DNA of 64,000 bases, from positions 1,364,001-1,428,000 of the forward strand of contig NZ_RQFG01000005.1 in NCBI RefSeq assembly GCF_004769235.1, given 5' to 3'. This document shows, one piece after another, positions 1 to 7,865 of the stretch. This DNA is from Leptospira kanakyensis. GTDB lineage: Bacteria; Spirochaetota; Leptospiria; Leptospirales; Leptospiraceae. The notes under the pieces are model-generated. The model had not been told where the DNA came from. It searched no databases and worked only from the letters and a program-made list of their open reading frames with translations. The first letter of the stretch is position 1, and each line of letters begins with the position of its first letter. Made by a program: the position numbers and the translations under genes.

Positions 1-830
1 TAACAGACAAAGTTCATGCGAAGGGCAGTAGAATTTTTGTTCAATTGATGCATACAGGTCGTATTGCTCATGAACTCAATTTACCAAAAGGTGCAAAAGT
101 AGTTGGACCTTCTCCGATTCTTGCCAAAGGCCAAATCTGGACCGATGCCGATGGAATGAAAGATCATTCCACTCCCCATGAATTATCCAAACAAGAATTA
201 TTAACAACCAAAGAAGAATTTGTAAATGCTGCTAAAAATGCAGTAAAGGCGGGATTTGATGGTGTTGAATTACATGCAGCCAATGGATATTTGTTGGAAC
301 AGTTTTTACACCCATCATCCAACCAACGTACAGATGAATATGGCGGGTCTATCGAAAATCGAATTCGATTTGTTGTCGAAGTGGCAACTGCTGTGAGCGA
401 AGCCATTGGAAAAGATAAAACCGCTATCCGTTTGTCTCCTTACGGTGCTTACAATGACCTTTTCCCATTCCCAGAAACTCATGACGAATATTCATTGTTA
501 GCTGATAAACTAAATCAAGTGGGAATTGTTTACATCCATTTGGTGGATCATTCTTCTATGGGTGCTCCAACGGTAGAACCAGAAACAGTTCAGAACATCA
601 GAAAAGCCTTTAAGGGAACACTCATCCTCAGTGGTGGTTACGATGCAGAACGTGCAGAAAAAGATTTGTCCTCCGGCAATGCTGACTTAGTTGCTTTTGG
701 AAAACCATTTCTAGCCAATCCAGACTTAGTCACAAGATTCCAAAAGAATATTGCACTAGCGGCTTTTGACCAAACTACTCTGTATTCACCTGGTGAAAAA
801 GGATATACGGATTACGCTCTGGCAAACTAA
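1..830 (+). CDS. NADH:flavin oxidoreductase, old yellow enzyme family (5' end outside window)
   Basis: This is the C-terminal ~275 residues of an FMN-dependent ene-reductase of the old yellow enzyme family. The reading frame is open from base 3, so the start and roughly the first 85-90 residues (family length ~360) lie upstream. Visible hallmarks in order are the MHTGRIAH strand near the left edge, the HAANGYLLEQFLHP motif about 90 residues in, the NQRTDEYGGSIENR flavin/active-site block, an LSGGYD phosphate-binding turn and the FGKPFLANPDL C-terminal signature. The family reduces activated C=C bonds with NAD(P)H in the cytoplasm. The substrate cannot be told from sequence. A hairpin terminator follows directly, so it is probably the last gene of its transcript. 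Confidence 0.93.
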   Translation, partial: TDKVHAKGSRIFVQLMHTGRIAHELNLPKGAKVVGPSPILAKGQIWTDADGMKDHSTPHELSKQELLTTKEEFVNAAKNAVKAGFDGVELHAANGYLLEQFLHPSSNQRTDEYGGSIENRIRFVVEVATAVSEAIGKDKTAIRLSPYGAYNDLFPFPETHDEYSLLADKLNQVGIVYIHLVDHSSMGAPTVEPETVQNIRKAFKGTLILSGGYDAERAEKDLSSGNADLVAFGKPFLANPDLVTRFQKNIALAAFDQTTLYSPGEKGYTDYALAN

Positions 831-837
831 CAATAGT

Positions 838-873
838 TAACACTTTCGGATTAAAGGTAAGTGTTATTTTTTT
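838..873 (+). terminator. Rho-independent terminator after the OYE gene
   Basis: An 8-bp perfect stem (TAACACTT at 838-845, AAGTGTTA at 859-866) with a 13-nt loop is followed by seven T. It begins 7 nt after the stop codon of the oxidoreductase gene, which is the classical intrinsic terminator layout. Confidence 0.85.
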
Positions 874-1159
874 GGCGCCTCAATTTAAACCAAATCCAAA
901 ATCATTTGGTAAAATGAACGGGCTACTCCAGGGTGCGCGTTCGCTCCCGTCACCTGCCATCTAACGATCGCAGGTGACCATGCCTTCCGTATCCCTGGCG
1001 CGGGCCGAGAGCACCTAACTCGATATAAATTTTTACCTTTTCCATCCATCTCCAATCTCTTGGTCATTTGCCAAATCCAATGTACAGATTCAGAGAGGAA
1101 ATCCATCCCGAACAAATTCTTTCCTTGGCATGTCTGTTATAGTGAATTTTGTATCCACT
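874..1159. repeat. Gene-free stretch with nested dyad element
   Basis: I see no convincing gene here. The core is a nested inverted repeat: an inner 9-bp perfect stem (GTCACCTGC at 949-957, GCAGGTGAC at 970-978, 12-nt loop) enclosed by CCAGGG at 928-933 and CCCTGG at 993-998. It is more GC-rich than its surroundings and has no T tract, so it does not look like a terminator. It may be a copy of a dispersed palindromic element, which I cannot test from one window. The remainder up to 1159 is the leader of the carbonic anhydrase gene, without an obvious Shine-Dalgarno sequence. Confidence 0.5.
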
Positions 1160-1768
1160 ATGTCAAACACACCCATCCAACAAGAAACAAGCAAAATCCA
1201 TAAGGAAGTCATTGGTGCTAATGAAAAATATGCATCGGAATTTGGGAAAAAAGGCGAACTTGCCCTACCTCCTGCGAGAAGTTTTACCATCCTCACCTGT
1301 ATGGATGCGAGACTGGATCCTGCCAAATATGCCGGCCTTGCAGAAGGAGATGCCCATGTGATTCGAAACGCTGGTGGCCGCGCGAGCGATGATGCGATTC
1401 GTTCTTTGGTGATTTCTTATAAACTATTAGGAACCAAAGAATTTTTTGTGATCCACCACTCTGACTGTGGAATGGAGTTATTCACAGATCCGATCATTCG
1501 TAACCTCCTTTCCAAAAGTTTAAAAACGGCAACCATTGATTCCAATGGCTGGCGTAATGTAGAGGAATCTGGTGGTTCCGAGGAAGCGAAGTTCATCCCT
1601 TTTCTAACCTTCGAAAACTTAGAACAAAGTGTGATCGACGATGTCAAAAGAATCCGAAACCATCCTTTGATTCCCAAAGACATTCCAGTCTATGGATACT
1701 ATTATGATGTTAAAACGGGAAAACTGGTAGAAGTCAAAGAAGCAACGAAGATTGGAAGAGCTTCTTAA
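1160..1768 (+). CDS. beta-class carbonic anhydrase
   Basis: This encodes a 202-residue beta-carbonic anhydrase, a zinc enzyme interconverting CO2 and bicarbonate. The zinc site is readable: the CMDAR motif at about residues 47-51 supplies Cys and the Asp-Arg dyad, and HHSDCGM near 99-105 supplies His and the second Cys. [10 protein letters not shown] lies between them, as in the family. I prefer the ATG at 1160; an in-frame ATG at 1130 would add ten residues that do not look like the family N terminus. Neither start has a strong Shine-Dalgarno sequence. There is no signal peptide, so the protein is probably cytoplasmic. It appears monocistronic, with repeats and a tRNA downstream. Confidence 0.92.
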   Translation: MSNTPIQQETSKIHKEVIGANEKYASEFGKKGELALPPARSFTILTCMDARLDPAKYAGLAEGDAHVIRNAGGRASDDAIRSLVISYKLLGTKEFFVIHHSDCGMELFTDPIIRNLLSKSLKTATIDSNGWRNVEESGGSEEAKFIPFLTFENLEQSVIDDVKRIRNHPLIPKDIPVYGYYYDVKTGKLVEVKEATKIGRAS

Positions 1769-1942
1769 TACTAAAGCCAAGCAGGCAAAAGTAATAATAC
1801 GAACTTTCCCAAAATAAATTCCAGGGTTTTGGGATTCGGATTTCGTAAATGAGAGGATTGTGATAGAAGGGAGTCATTGGGTGGCGGGTCTAGTTCCCCA
1901 CCCTCCAATCGGGCGGGGATACTCATATCCCATCCTGTACGC
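1769..1942. other. Intergenic region left of the tRNA-tail repeats
   Basis: No gene is supported. The stretch holds a 6-bp GC-rich dyad (GGGTGG at 1879-1884, CCACCC at 1898-1903) and then GC-rich sequence leading into the first tandem repeat. Long open frames pass through this area on both strands, but they run across the repeats and the tRNA gene and are not believable proteins. There is no poly-T tract after the carbonic anhydrase stop codon. Confidence 0.4.
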
Positions 1943-2155
1943 GCGGGCGAAGGGGCTCGCCCTCTCCGCTGTTCGGACGTCGTGTCCTCACAACGCTCCG
2001 AGTCACGGTGCCGCTCGTCGAAAGCCATCGTGGCTTTCTTACTGATTTGTTCGTTCCCTATGGGTCACTCACAAACCAGCTCGCGTCACTGTTCGATTCC
2101 TTCGGATAGATTCTTTGATGATGATTGGATTTTGAAAAAAAGGAGTCTGTCTTTT
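1943..2155. repeat. Tandem repeat unit 1 (213 bp) with tRNA-Gly 3'-end copy
   Basis: This is the first of two direct repeats about 98% identical by eye to 2156-2367. Its first 17 bases (1943-1959) are identical to the last 17 bases of the tRNA-Gly gene at 2368-2437 and also match part of its T arm when two bases are skipped. Inside lies a strong hairpin, GAAAGCCA at 2020-2027 and TGGCTTTC at 2031-2038, with a 3-nt loop. The right end carries the same sequence (ending GGAGTCTGTCTTTT) that flanks the real tRNA 3' end. Confidence 0.85.
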
Positions 2156-2367
2156 GCGGGCGAAGGGGCTCGCCCTCTCCGCTGTTCGGACGTCGTGTCC
2201 TCACAACGCTCCGAGTCACGGTGCCGCTCGTCGAAAGCCATCGTGGCTTTCTTACTGATTTGTTCGTTCCCTATGGGTCACTCACAAACCAGCTCGCGCC
2301 ACTGTTCGATCCCTTCGGATAGATTCTTTGATGATGATTGGATTTTGGAAAAAGGAGTCTGTCTTTT
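2156..2367. repeat. Tandem repeat unit 2 (212 bp) with tRNA-Gly 3'-end copy
   Basis: This is the second direct repeat. It differs from unit 1 by about three substitutions and one base of length in an A-run. It again starts with the 17-bp tRNA-Gly tail (2156-2172), has the same hairpin at 2233-2251, and abuts the 3' end of the functional tRNA gene. The arrangement tail-spacer-tail-spacer-tRNA resembles duplication at a tRNA 3' end, a common integrase attachment position. No integrase is in the window. Confidence 0.85.
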
Positions 2368-2437
2368 GCGGGCGAAGGGGCTCGAACCCTCGCCAGAAGC
2401 TTGGAAGGCTGCTGTGCTACCGTTACACCACACCCGC
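2368..2437 (-). tRNA. tRNA-Gly (anticodon TCC)
   Basis: On the minus strand the sequence folds as a tRNA of about 70 nt. The acceptor stem pairs GCGGGTG with CGCCCGC (one G-U). The D arm holds the GTAACGGTAG-type loop, the anticodon loop is CTTCCAA with anticodon TCC, and the T arm contains GGGTTCGAGCCCC. The anticodon stem has one apparent C-T mismatch. CCA is not encoded. The 17-nt 3' tail is duplicated twice immediately downstream (to the left on the plus strand). Confidence 0.9.
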
Positions 2438-2446
2438 GACAGTAAA

Positions 2447-2477
2447 TACATAGTTTTGGTTGTGGGTAAGGGGTCAA
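2447..2477 (-). promoter_or_regulatory. Probable promoter of tRNA-Gly
   Basis: Reading the minus strand, TTGACC (2477-2472) lies 19 nt upstream of TATGTA (2452-2447), and the tRNA begins about 10 nt further on. The -35 match is good. The spacer is slightly long for a sigma-70 promoter. Confidence 0.5.
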
Positions 2478-2520
2478 TGATTTTTGGTTCCAGAAAGTGT
2501 GGGAGGAAGAAAATGAGACT

Positions 2521-4026
2521 ATGGCCCTGCCCCAAGCACTCGAAAATTACCGAAAACAATATCGTAAAATCAAATTATTCCAAGACGTAGCATCTGTCCT
2601 CCATTGGGACTCGGAAGTGATGATGCCGGAAGAGGGGCGAGAATACCGATCAGCTCAAATTGCTGCGGTGGCAGAGCTCACCCACGATTGGATGACTGAT
2701 AAATCTTTTTTAAACCAAATTCAATCTGCGAAACAATCTATCGGTGAACTACCTGAATCCGAACGATCCCTTTGGAATCGTGAATTGGAAGTCCTGATGG
2801 AAGAAAAGGAGAAGGCTGATAAATTGCCCTCGGAGTTTGTTTCCGAATTTGCAAAAGTAACCAACCTCGCACATGCGGAATGGGCTGAAGCAAAAAAAGA
2901 AAAAAACTTCCAATCCTTTGCAAAACGATTAGAGGAACTAGTTCAATTATCTAAAAAACAAGCAGATTACTTTGGTTATACGACCGAACCTTATGATGCA
3001 CTGCTCGATAGTTATGAAAAAGGTGCCAAAGCCAGTCAAATTCAAACTTTGTTTTCTGATTTGAAAGCATCCCTGGTTCCTATCGTGTCCACAGCACCTA
3101 AATTCAAAAATCCATTTCCAGAACCTATATCTATCGAGAAACAAACCAAATTTTGTAATCGTTTGCCATCACTTCTTGGACTCACTACAAAAGAATCGAG
3201 ATTGGATACAAGTAACCATCCGTTTTCTACAAGTTTGGGAAAAGGTGATAAACGAATCACAACTAGATATTCAGAAACTGATCCACTTTCTTCCATCTTT
3301 GGTGTGTTACATGAAACTGGTCATTCTCTTTACGAATCTGGATTGTCAGCTATGCCAAATTGGCCCACTCCGATAACAGAATTTTTAAGTTTGGGAATCC
3401 ATGAATCTCAAAGTCGATTGTGGGAAAATCAGGTGGGACGTTCCTTACCATTTTGGGAATTTGTTTATCCTATTTTGTTATCCGATTTTGATTTGTCAGA
3501 TAAGGAACTTCCTTTTAAAGAATTATACCAATACATCAATAGCACTGAAAAAACTAAAGTAAGAGTGGAAGCTGACCAGGTTACTTACAACCTTCATATC
3601 ATTTTGCGATTTGAAATTGAAAGAGATCTCATCAATGGAAAAATCCAAGTAAAGGATCTACCTGAAATTTGGAATACCAAGATGAAAGAAAGTTTCGGCC
3701 TAACCATTGAGAATGATGCCGAAGGTGTTTTACAAGATATCCACTGGTCGATGGGAGCTTTTGGATATTTCCCTACGTATACATTAGGAAATATTTTCAG
3801 TTCACAATTTTTCAAAAAATTCACAGAAGAATTCCCTGATTCGCATAACAAATTCTCTACGAAAGGTGATTTTTCTGACCTACTGGGTTGGCTCCGAAAA
3901 AACATTCACTCTAAAGGTAAAATTTATGACGTGGACAGCTTGATGAAACAGGCTACCGGTGAAGCGGCAGATTCCAAACATTTGATTTCCTATTTGAATG
4001 GAAAAATCAAAGAAGTAACAAAATAA
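2521..4026 (+). CDS. Carboxypeptidase Taq-type metallopeptidase (M32)
   Basis: This encodes a 501-residue cytoplasmic zinc carboxypeptidase of family M32, which removes C-terminal residues from peptides. The HETGH zinc motif lies at residues 264-268, and the family's HESQSRLWEN block starts at about 294 with the third metal ligand Glu. The N-terminal LHWDSEVMMPEEG stretch and the helical fold are typical, as is the length. I choose the ATG at 2521, which follows GGGAGGA at 2501-2507 with a rather long gap. An upstream in-frame GTG at 2497 would overlap that site and lacks its own. The gene stands alone, and a small FliG-like gene follows 31 nt later. Confidence 0.93.
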   Translation: MALPQALENYRKQYRKIKLFQDVASVLHWDSEVMMPEEGREYRSAQIAAVAELTHDWMTDKSFLNQIQSAKQSIGELPESERSLWNRELEVLMEEKEKADKLPSEFVSEFAKVTNLAHAEWAEAKKEKNFQSFAKRLEELVQLSKKQADYFGYTTEPYDALLDSYEKGAKASQIQTLFSDLKASLVPIVSTAPKFKNPFPEPISIEKQTKFCNRLPSLLGLTTKESRLDTSNHPFSTSLGKGDKRITTRYSETDPLSSIFGVLHETGHSLYESGLSAMPNWPTPITEFLSLGIHESQSRLWENQVGRSLPFWEFVYPILLSDFDLSDKELPFKELYQYINSTEKTKVRVEADQVTYNLHIILRFEIERDLINGKIQVKDLPEIWNTKMKESFGLTIENDAEGVLQDIHWSMGAFGYFPTYTLGNIFSSQFFKKFTEEFPDSHNKFSTKGDFSDLLGWLRKNIHSKGKIYDVDSLMKQATGEAADSKHLISYLNGKIKEVTK

Positions 4027-4057
4027 TAAATCAATAAAGAGTATTCAAAGGAATTCT

Positions 4058-4384
4058 ATGTCAGGATCAGAACAAGTATTAGAAAAACTAAGCCAACTAT
4101 CATATTTTGATAATTTAGCTTTGTATTATTTATGTATCGAAACACCTCCACAAACACTTGCCTTGGCGTTCATGCAAATGGATGAAAAAATCGCAGGTTC
4201 CATGCTTGGAGTTTTGGATGTACAAAAACGAAAGTATGTACACGAACTCATGGCTCTTCAAAAAGATAGTCCAGAAGAAGCTAAAAAAGCCGCCGCAGAA
4301 GGGTTGTTACTCATCGCAGACGGCTTAATTTCTAGAAATTTAATTAGTAAACAAGGTCACTATTTCTTTGGAACAAAGAGATAA
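4058..4384 (+). CDS. Small protein resembling a single FliG middle domain
   Basis: This is a 108-residue soluble protein with an AAGGAA Shine-Dalgarno sequence. Residues ~25-70 resemble one helical repeat of the FliG middle domain. An ETPPQTLALAFMQMD segment matches the family's EHPQ-type motif followed by the xxAxxLxxL spacing, and a second helical part follows. It is far too short for FliG (~330 aa) and lacks the C-terminal torque domain. It could be a solo FliG-like adaptor or an unrelated helical protein. No flagellar gene is nearby. Its 3' end overlaps the convergent DUF423 gene by 25 nt. Confidence 0.75.
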   Translation: MSGSEQVLEKLSQLSYFDNLALYYLCIETPPQTLALAFMQMDEKIAGSMLGVLDVQKRKYVHELMALQKDSPEEAKKAAAEGLLLIADGLISRNLISKQGHYFFGTKR

Positions 4385-4788
4385 AAAGATCCTAATCCTA
4401 AACAAATCCAACCTATTAAAAAACTCACTCCTCCTATAGGAGTGATGGCTCCTAAAACGCGAATCCCTGTGATTGCCAGGGCATACAAACTAAAAGAAAA
4501 AATTAGAATTCCTAATAGAAACGCCCAAGTGGCAACTGTTAACAATGTTTTGCTTTTACTTGGTGCATCCGATTGGAGTGATTGTTGTAACAATAAAAAT
4601 GAAATGAGTGCAGTCAGTGTATGATAAAAATGGTAACGATTTCCCGTTTCAAAAATTACCATAAGTTCTGGGGATATTATTTTTTTAAGTCCGTGTGCCC
4701 CGAATGCACCAATGGCAACAGCTAAAAAACCGAAAAGACAAATGGCTAGGATTAAAATCGCAGAGGATTGCTTCTTGACAAGATTCAT
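4360..4788 (-). CDS. DUF423 family membrane protein (YgdD-like)
   Basis: This is a 142-residue inner-membrane protein with about four transmembrane helices. The first helix is followed by the family hallmark GAFGAHGLKK, then ETGNRYHFYHTLTAL, and a last Gly-rich segment (GAITPIGGVSFLIGW). Function of the family is unknown. It is divergent from the zinc-ribbon gene at 4810 and convergent with the FliG-like gene, with overlapping 3' ends. Confidence 0.9.
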   Translation of the reverse strand: MNLVKKQSSAILILAICLFGFLAVAIGAFGAHGLKKIISPELMVIFETGNRYHFYHTLTALISFLLLQQSLQSDAPSKSKTLLTVATWAFLLGILIFSFSLYALAITGIRVLGAITPIGGVSFLIGWICLGLGSFYLFVPKK

Positions 4789-4809
4789 AATCGATACTTC
4801 CTATTGCCT

Positions 4810-5145
4810 ATGACTTCAGATACATCCGGAAAGAATACTAAATTTGTTAGAGTTTGGCGACAACTCAATGTGGAAGATGTAAAAAAACAACTACTCTATA
4901 TCGATGATCTCTACGGAACTTGTGGGAATTGTAAAAAATTAGGACTCAATTATCTAAAAGATAAAAAATGCCCTGATTGTGGAGTCACTTTTAAATATTT
5001 AGCAACTAAATTGAGTAAGGTGGCTGATATTGGAAAGATTCTAAGTCGAATTGATAAAGAAGGTTTGGATTTAACTTTAATTGAAAGAGAAGACTTTGAA
5101 AGATCCAGTGCTGCCGACGCCGCAAGAGATCTATTCAAATCATAA
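4810..5145 (+). CDS. Small zinc-ribbon protein
   Basis: This 111-residue cytoplasmic protein has a four-cysteine zinc ribbon: C38-x2-C41 and C54-x2-C57 (CGNC...CPDCG). The N-terminal part is basic. The C-terminal third is helical and acidic. I start it at the ATG at 4810; an upstream in-frame start at 4768 would place 14 residues over the divergent DUF423 start region. I do not recognise the family, and no operon partner is evident. A nucleic-acid or protein adaptor role is possible but not shown. Confidence 0.8.
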   Translation: MTSDTSGKNTKFVRVWRQLNVEDVKKQLLYIDDLYGTCGNCKKLGLNYLKDKKCPDCGVTFKYLATKLSKVADIGKILSRIDKEGLDLTLIEREDFERSSAADAARDLFKS

Positions 5146-5180
5146 ATAAAAATTTGGAAATGGTTGGTCGATTAGAACAA

Positions 5181-5942
5181 TTAAAATTTAAACGACCAAC
5201 CAAACTGTGCAGTTTTGTTATGTGCTGCTGTATCTTCCCAAGCATCAAAAGCTCGAACGGCCCTCGAGACAGCAAGGGCAGCAAATACACCCACGGCATT
5301 CGGTGATTCCCAAACATTTCCTGGACCCTTTGTATTTAGCATATTATCCCAAATATTTTTTTTAGGTAATTTGTCTTGGGCATACATATAGGCACCACCT
5401 GCCAAAATCAAATCACATAAAAGATAAATACCCATACTCACAAATGTATCTCGATTTGAAAAGAGGGGAGAGTTCCAAGAGTTATAACCAACAGAAGCCA
5501 TTGGTGTGATTAAATTCAGACCTTGCGAAATGGCATGATATTTTTCCGACAAAGGCACTGCAGATTCATGGGGAGGTTTTTGGAGTAACTCTTGTTCCAT
5601 AATTTCTTTCCACATTCTCTCTTGACCACGCCTTGGTGACTCAATACGAATGATCGAATCTGGAGATGTTTTTCCAACCTTCCCTACATAGATATCAAAA
5701 TCGTATGGGTTTTTCCAACGATTTCTATATCTGTAAACAAACCCTTGTGTTTTTTCGTGTGCATAAAAATCAGGATCTAATTTGTTTAAAAGTGCCACCA
5801 AGCGAAGGTTAACATCTTCGGGGCCACCCAGAACTTCTACTGTTTCTCCTGCAAAAAGAGAACTAAAACCAGAGGTCGAAAACAATAGAAGAAAACTAAA
5901 ATAAACAATAAAGGATAGGAATCCTTTTAAAATGAAATTCAT
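5181..5942 (-). CDS. Secreted protein of unknown function
   Basis: This is a 253-residue protein with a clear N-terminal signal peptide (hydrophobic residues ~6-25, cleavage plausibly after SLFAG). The mature part has no family I recognise. It contains a charged domain with an ESPRRGQERMW segment around 100-115, then a hydrophobic stretch (GIYLLCDLILAGGAYMYA) that may be a membrane or beta segment. It ends in GWSFKF, whose terminal Phe would suit an outer-membrane barrel. The start ATG overlaps the stop of the upstream CPBP protease gene (ATGA), so the two are probably translationally coupled. Function is unknown. Confidence 0.8.
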   Translation of the reverse strand: MNFILKGFLSFIVYFSFLLLFSTSGFSSLFAGETVEVLGGPEDVNLRLVALLNKLDPDFYAHEKTQGFVYRYRNRWKNPYDFDIYVGKVGKTSPDSIIRIESPRRGQERMWKEIMEQELLQKPPHESAVPLSEKYHAISQGLNLITPMASVGYNSWNSPLFSNRDTFVSMGIYLLCDLILAGGAYMYAQDKLPKKNIWDNMLNTKGPGNVWESPNAVGVFAALAVSRAVRAFDAWEDTAAHNKTAQFGWSFKF

Positions 5943-6838
5943 GACTGCACTCCAGGAAGTTGAAGGTAAGCGTTGATTAAACCTAACGAGTTGTATGTGG
6001 CATGACAAGCCATAGCGATCCATATATTTCCTGTTTTGATATAGATATATCCAAAGAACATACCCACACCACAAATAATAAATGGAATGGCAATGGATGT
6101 TCCTTCACCGTAGTGGAGCCATCCAAATAAAAGAGAAACGATGAACAAACCTTCTTGAGCAAGACCCTTATCGATAAAGGCCTTTAACAAAAAACCTCTA
6201 AAGAAAATTTCTTCCAAAATTCCCGTAATGATTCCCACAACATAAATTCCCCATGCAAGTAGGTATGCATTTCCATGAATGGCTTCATAAAGTTTTTTGG
6301 CAAAAACTCCAGATTCTACAGGTACGGAAAGTTTTTCTAAGGCTAGTCCAAAGAGAACCACTACAATAAAACATAAAAATCCGTTGGCGATGCCTCGGAG
6401 TAAAATAGGTACAGACAATTCGTCTTGAAGATTTGTGACAGGAATTTGTAATACTTTTTTATAAAGCAAATAACCTAATCCCACATAACATAAAAACCAT
6501 GGAATGGAATGCCCGAGTAGGTAGTGGGGTTTTTCAGAAAATACCTTATCGTAAAATTGTGAGAGTAACAAACTCGGGTTTTCAGTAATTTCTTTCTGGA
6601 ATTGTTCCTTGATGGGTGTCACAATTTTTTCGTATTCGGTAAGCATCGTGGAAAAGTCCATTTTGCCTTCCCAATACTCTTCGTAAAGGGGGAGAAGTTG
6701 GTCTTCGGGGATTCGATCACCAAGCACCGAATTGTTGACGAAGGCTAAAAAAATAACGGAATAAAAGAAGGAACATACATATACGAGACCTAAAGAATAG
6801 GCAGTGAGCCGAAAGATCTCAAAAAAACGATTCTGCAT
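5939..6838 (-). CDS. CPBP family intramembrane glutamic endopeptidase
   Basis: This is a 299-residue polytopic membrane protein of the CAAX/Abi (CPBP) family. The catalytic motif EEIFFRG is at residues 209-215, followed by a membrane His (WLHYGEG, H242) and the last motif ACHATYN (H279, N283), so all expected active-site residues are present. About seven or eight hydrophobic segments are visible, with a larger soluble loop at ~40-105 that is longer than in many relatives. Members process membrane-embedded substrates or act in immunity and maturation; the substrate here is unknown. It is first in a two-gene unit with the secreted protein at 5181-5942, an obvious candidate partner. Confidence 0.9.
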   Translation of the reverse strand: MQNRFFEIFRLTAYSLGLVYVCSFFYSVIFLAFVNNSVLGDRIPEDQLLPLYEEYWEGKMDFSTMLTEYEKIVTPIKEQFQKEITENPSLLLSQFYDKVFSEKPHYLLGHSIPWFLCYVGLGYLLYKKVLQIPVTNLQDELSVPILLRGIANGFLCFIVVVLFGLALEKLSVPVESGVFAKKLYEAIHGNAYLLAWGIYVVGIITGILEEIFFRGFLLKAFIDKGLAQEGLFIVSLLFGWLHYGEGTSIAIPFIICGVGMFFGYIYIKTGNIWIAMACHATYNSLGLINAYLQLPGVQS

Positions 6839-6916
6839 CTGCCTTACAGTTCCTCAATTTCGGCAAGAATCGTCATCGTTTTTTTAGAAAATGGCCGATA
6901 TTCAAATTAGAAGATT

Positions 6917-7819
6917 ATGTCTAAAACCGTAGATTTTCCAAAATGGGCCTTGTTTCTAAGCACTCTCTCTGTTTTTTCATCTCTTGCGGCAAGTCCCATC
7001 ACACTGGCAAATCTAGAATATTCCAACCCATCCCTTAAAAATCTTCGTTCGGAAATCAAGGAAAACTTAAGGATTTCGAAATCTGGTGTGAAACGAGAGG
7101 AACTCATCCCTCTGAAATACTACGAATACAAGGTGCGCAAAGAAGATAATTTTTTTAGGATCATGGCACGCACTGGAATGGATTTGGAAACTCTATCTTC
7201 TGTGAATGAATTAAGTTCTCCTCATGATTTATCACCAGGTATGGTTTTAGAAATTCCCAATATGCGAGGAACCTTTCATCCTGAAGAAGGAAGTGGTGAT
7301 GAAAAAACCAAATTAAAGTTAGCCGAAAAATATAATCTTGATTCCAATAAATTACAATTTGATTCAGAAAGAGGAAAATGGTTTTTACCTGGAATTTCTA
7401 TGGGTAAATCTGAAAAATCTTTTTTCTATGGTTTCGGATTTCAGTTTCCATTAACGGAAGCTCGTATCTCTTCTGGTTTTGGAAAACGATTAGATCCATT
7501 TACAAAAAAAGAAACCTTCCATGGTGGGATTGATTTGGCCGCCGAACAAGGATCAGACGTATTTGCCTCTATGGATGGTGAAGTTGTTTTTAAAGGCAAA
7601 CAAGGTGGTTATGGAAATTTAATCATCTTAAAACATAGTTTGGGTTATGAAACTCGTTATGGACATCTTTTTGATTTTAGTATAAACGTTGGTCAGAAAG
7701 TAAAAAAGGGACAAAAAATTGGGGAAGTAGGACAAACAGGTAGAGCGACCGGTTCACATTTGCATTTTGAAATTAGAAGAAATTCAAAACGTGAAAGACC
7801 TATTTTTCGATCTCACTAA
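6917..7819 (+). CDS. LysM-M23 peptidoglycan endopeptidase
   Basis: This 300-residue exported cell-wall hydrolase has a hydrophobic N terminus (~10-26), one LysM peptidoglycan-binding domain at ~69-115, and a C-terminal M23 lysostaphin-like domain at ~175-295. The zinc and catalytic residues are visible: HGGID (H202, D206) and HLHFE (H281, H283). The GSHLHFEIR ending is typical. Such enzymes cut peptide cross-links during growth or division, or act as regulators when inactive; here the metal ligands are intact. It is divergent from the CPBP gene, with 78 nt between the starts. Confidence 0.92.
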   Translation: MSKTVDFPKWALFLSTLSVFSSLAASPITLANLEYSNPSLKNLRSEIKENLRISKSGVKREELIPLKYYEYKVRKEDNFFRIMARTGMDLETLSSVNELSSPHDLSPGMVLEIPNMRGTFHPEEGSGDEKTKLKLAEKYNLDSNKLQFDSERGKWFLPGISMGKSEKSFFYGFGFQFPLTEARISSGFGKRLDPFTKKETFHGGIDLAAEQGSDVFASMDGEVVFKGKQGGYGNLIILKHSLGYETRYGHLFDFSINVGQKVKKGQKIGEVGQTGRATGSHLHFEIRRNSKRERPIFRSH

Positions 7820-7865
7820 AAAAAGATTTTACGTTAGTTATTGATTCTTGTAATTCTGGGAATCA

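Noticed and set aside
928..1020. Integron attC-like site (two RYYYAAC-type heptamers at 959-965 and 1013-1019)
   Set aside because: No matching GTTRRRY partner, cassette or integrase gene was found, and such short motifs occur by chance.
885..1115. Short minus-strand open frame opposite the dyad element
   Set aside because: It lies entirely over the inverted-repeat element, has no ribosome site or recognisable motif, and its composition follows the palindrome.
1943..2367. CRISPR array or minisatellite
   Set aside because: There are only two long units of ~213 bp with near-identical spacers, no short repeat/spacer alternation and no cas genes. The tRNA-tail explanation fits better.
1877..2590. 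A 237-codon plus-strand open frame through the repeat region
   Set aside because: It crosses both tandem repeats and the antisense of the tRNA-Gly gene, its translation simply repeats with the DNA, and it ends inside the carboxypeptidase gene. It is an artefact of GC-rich repeats.
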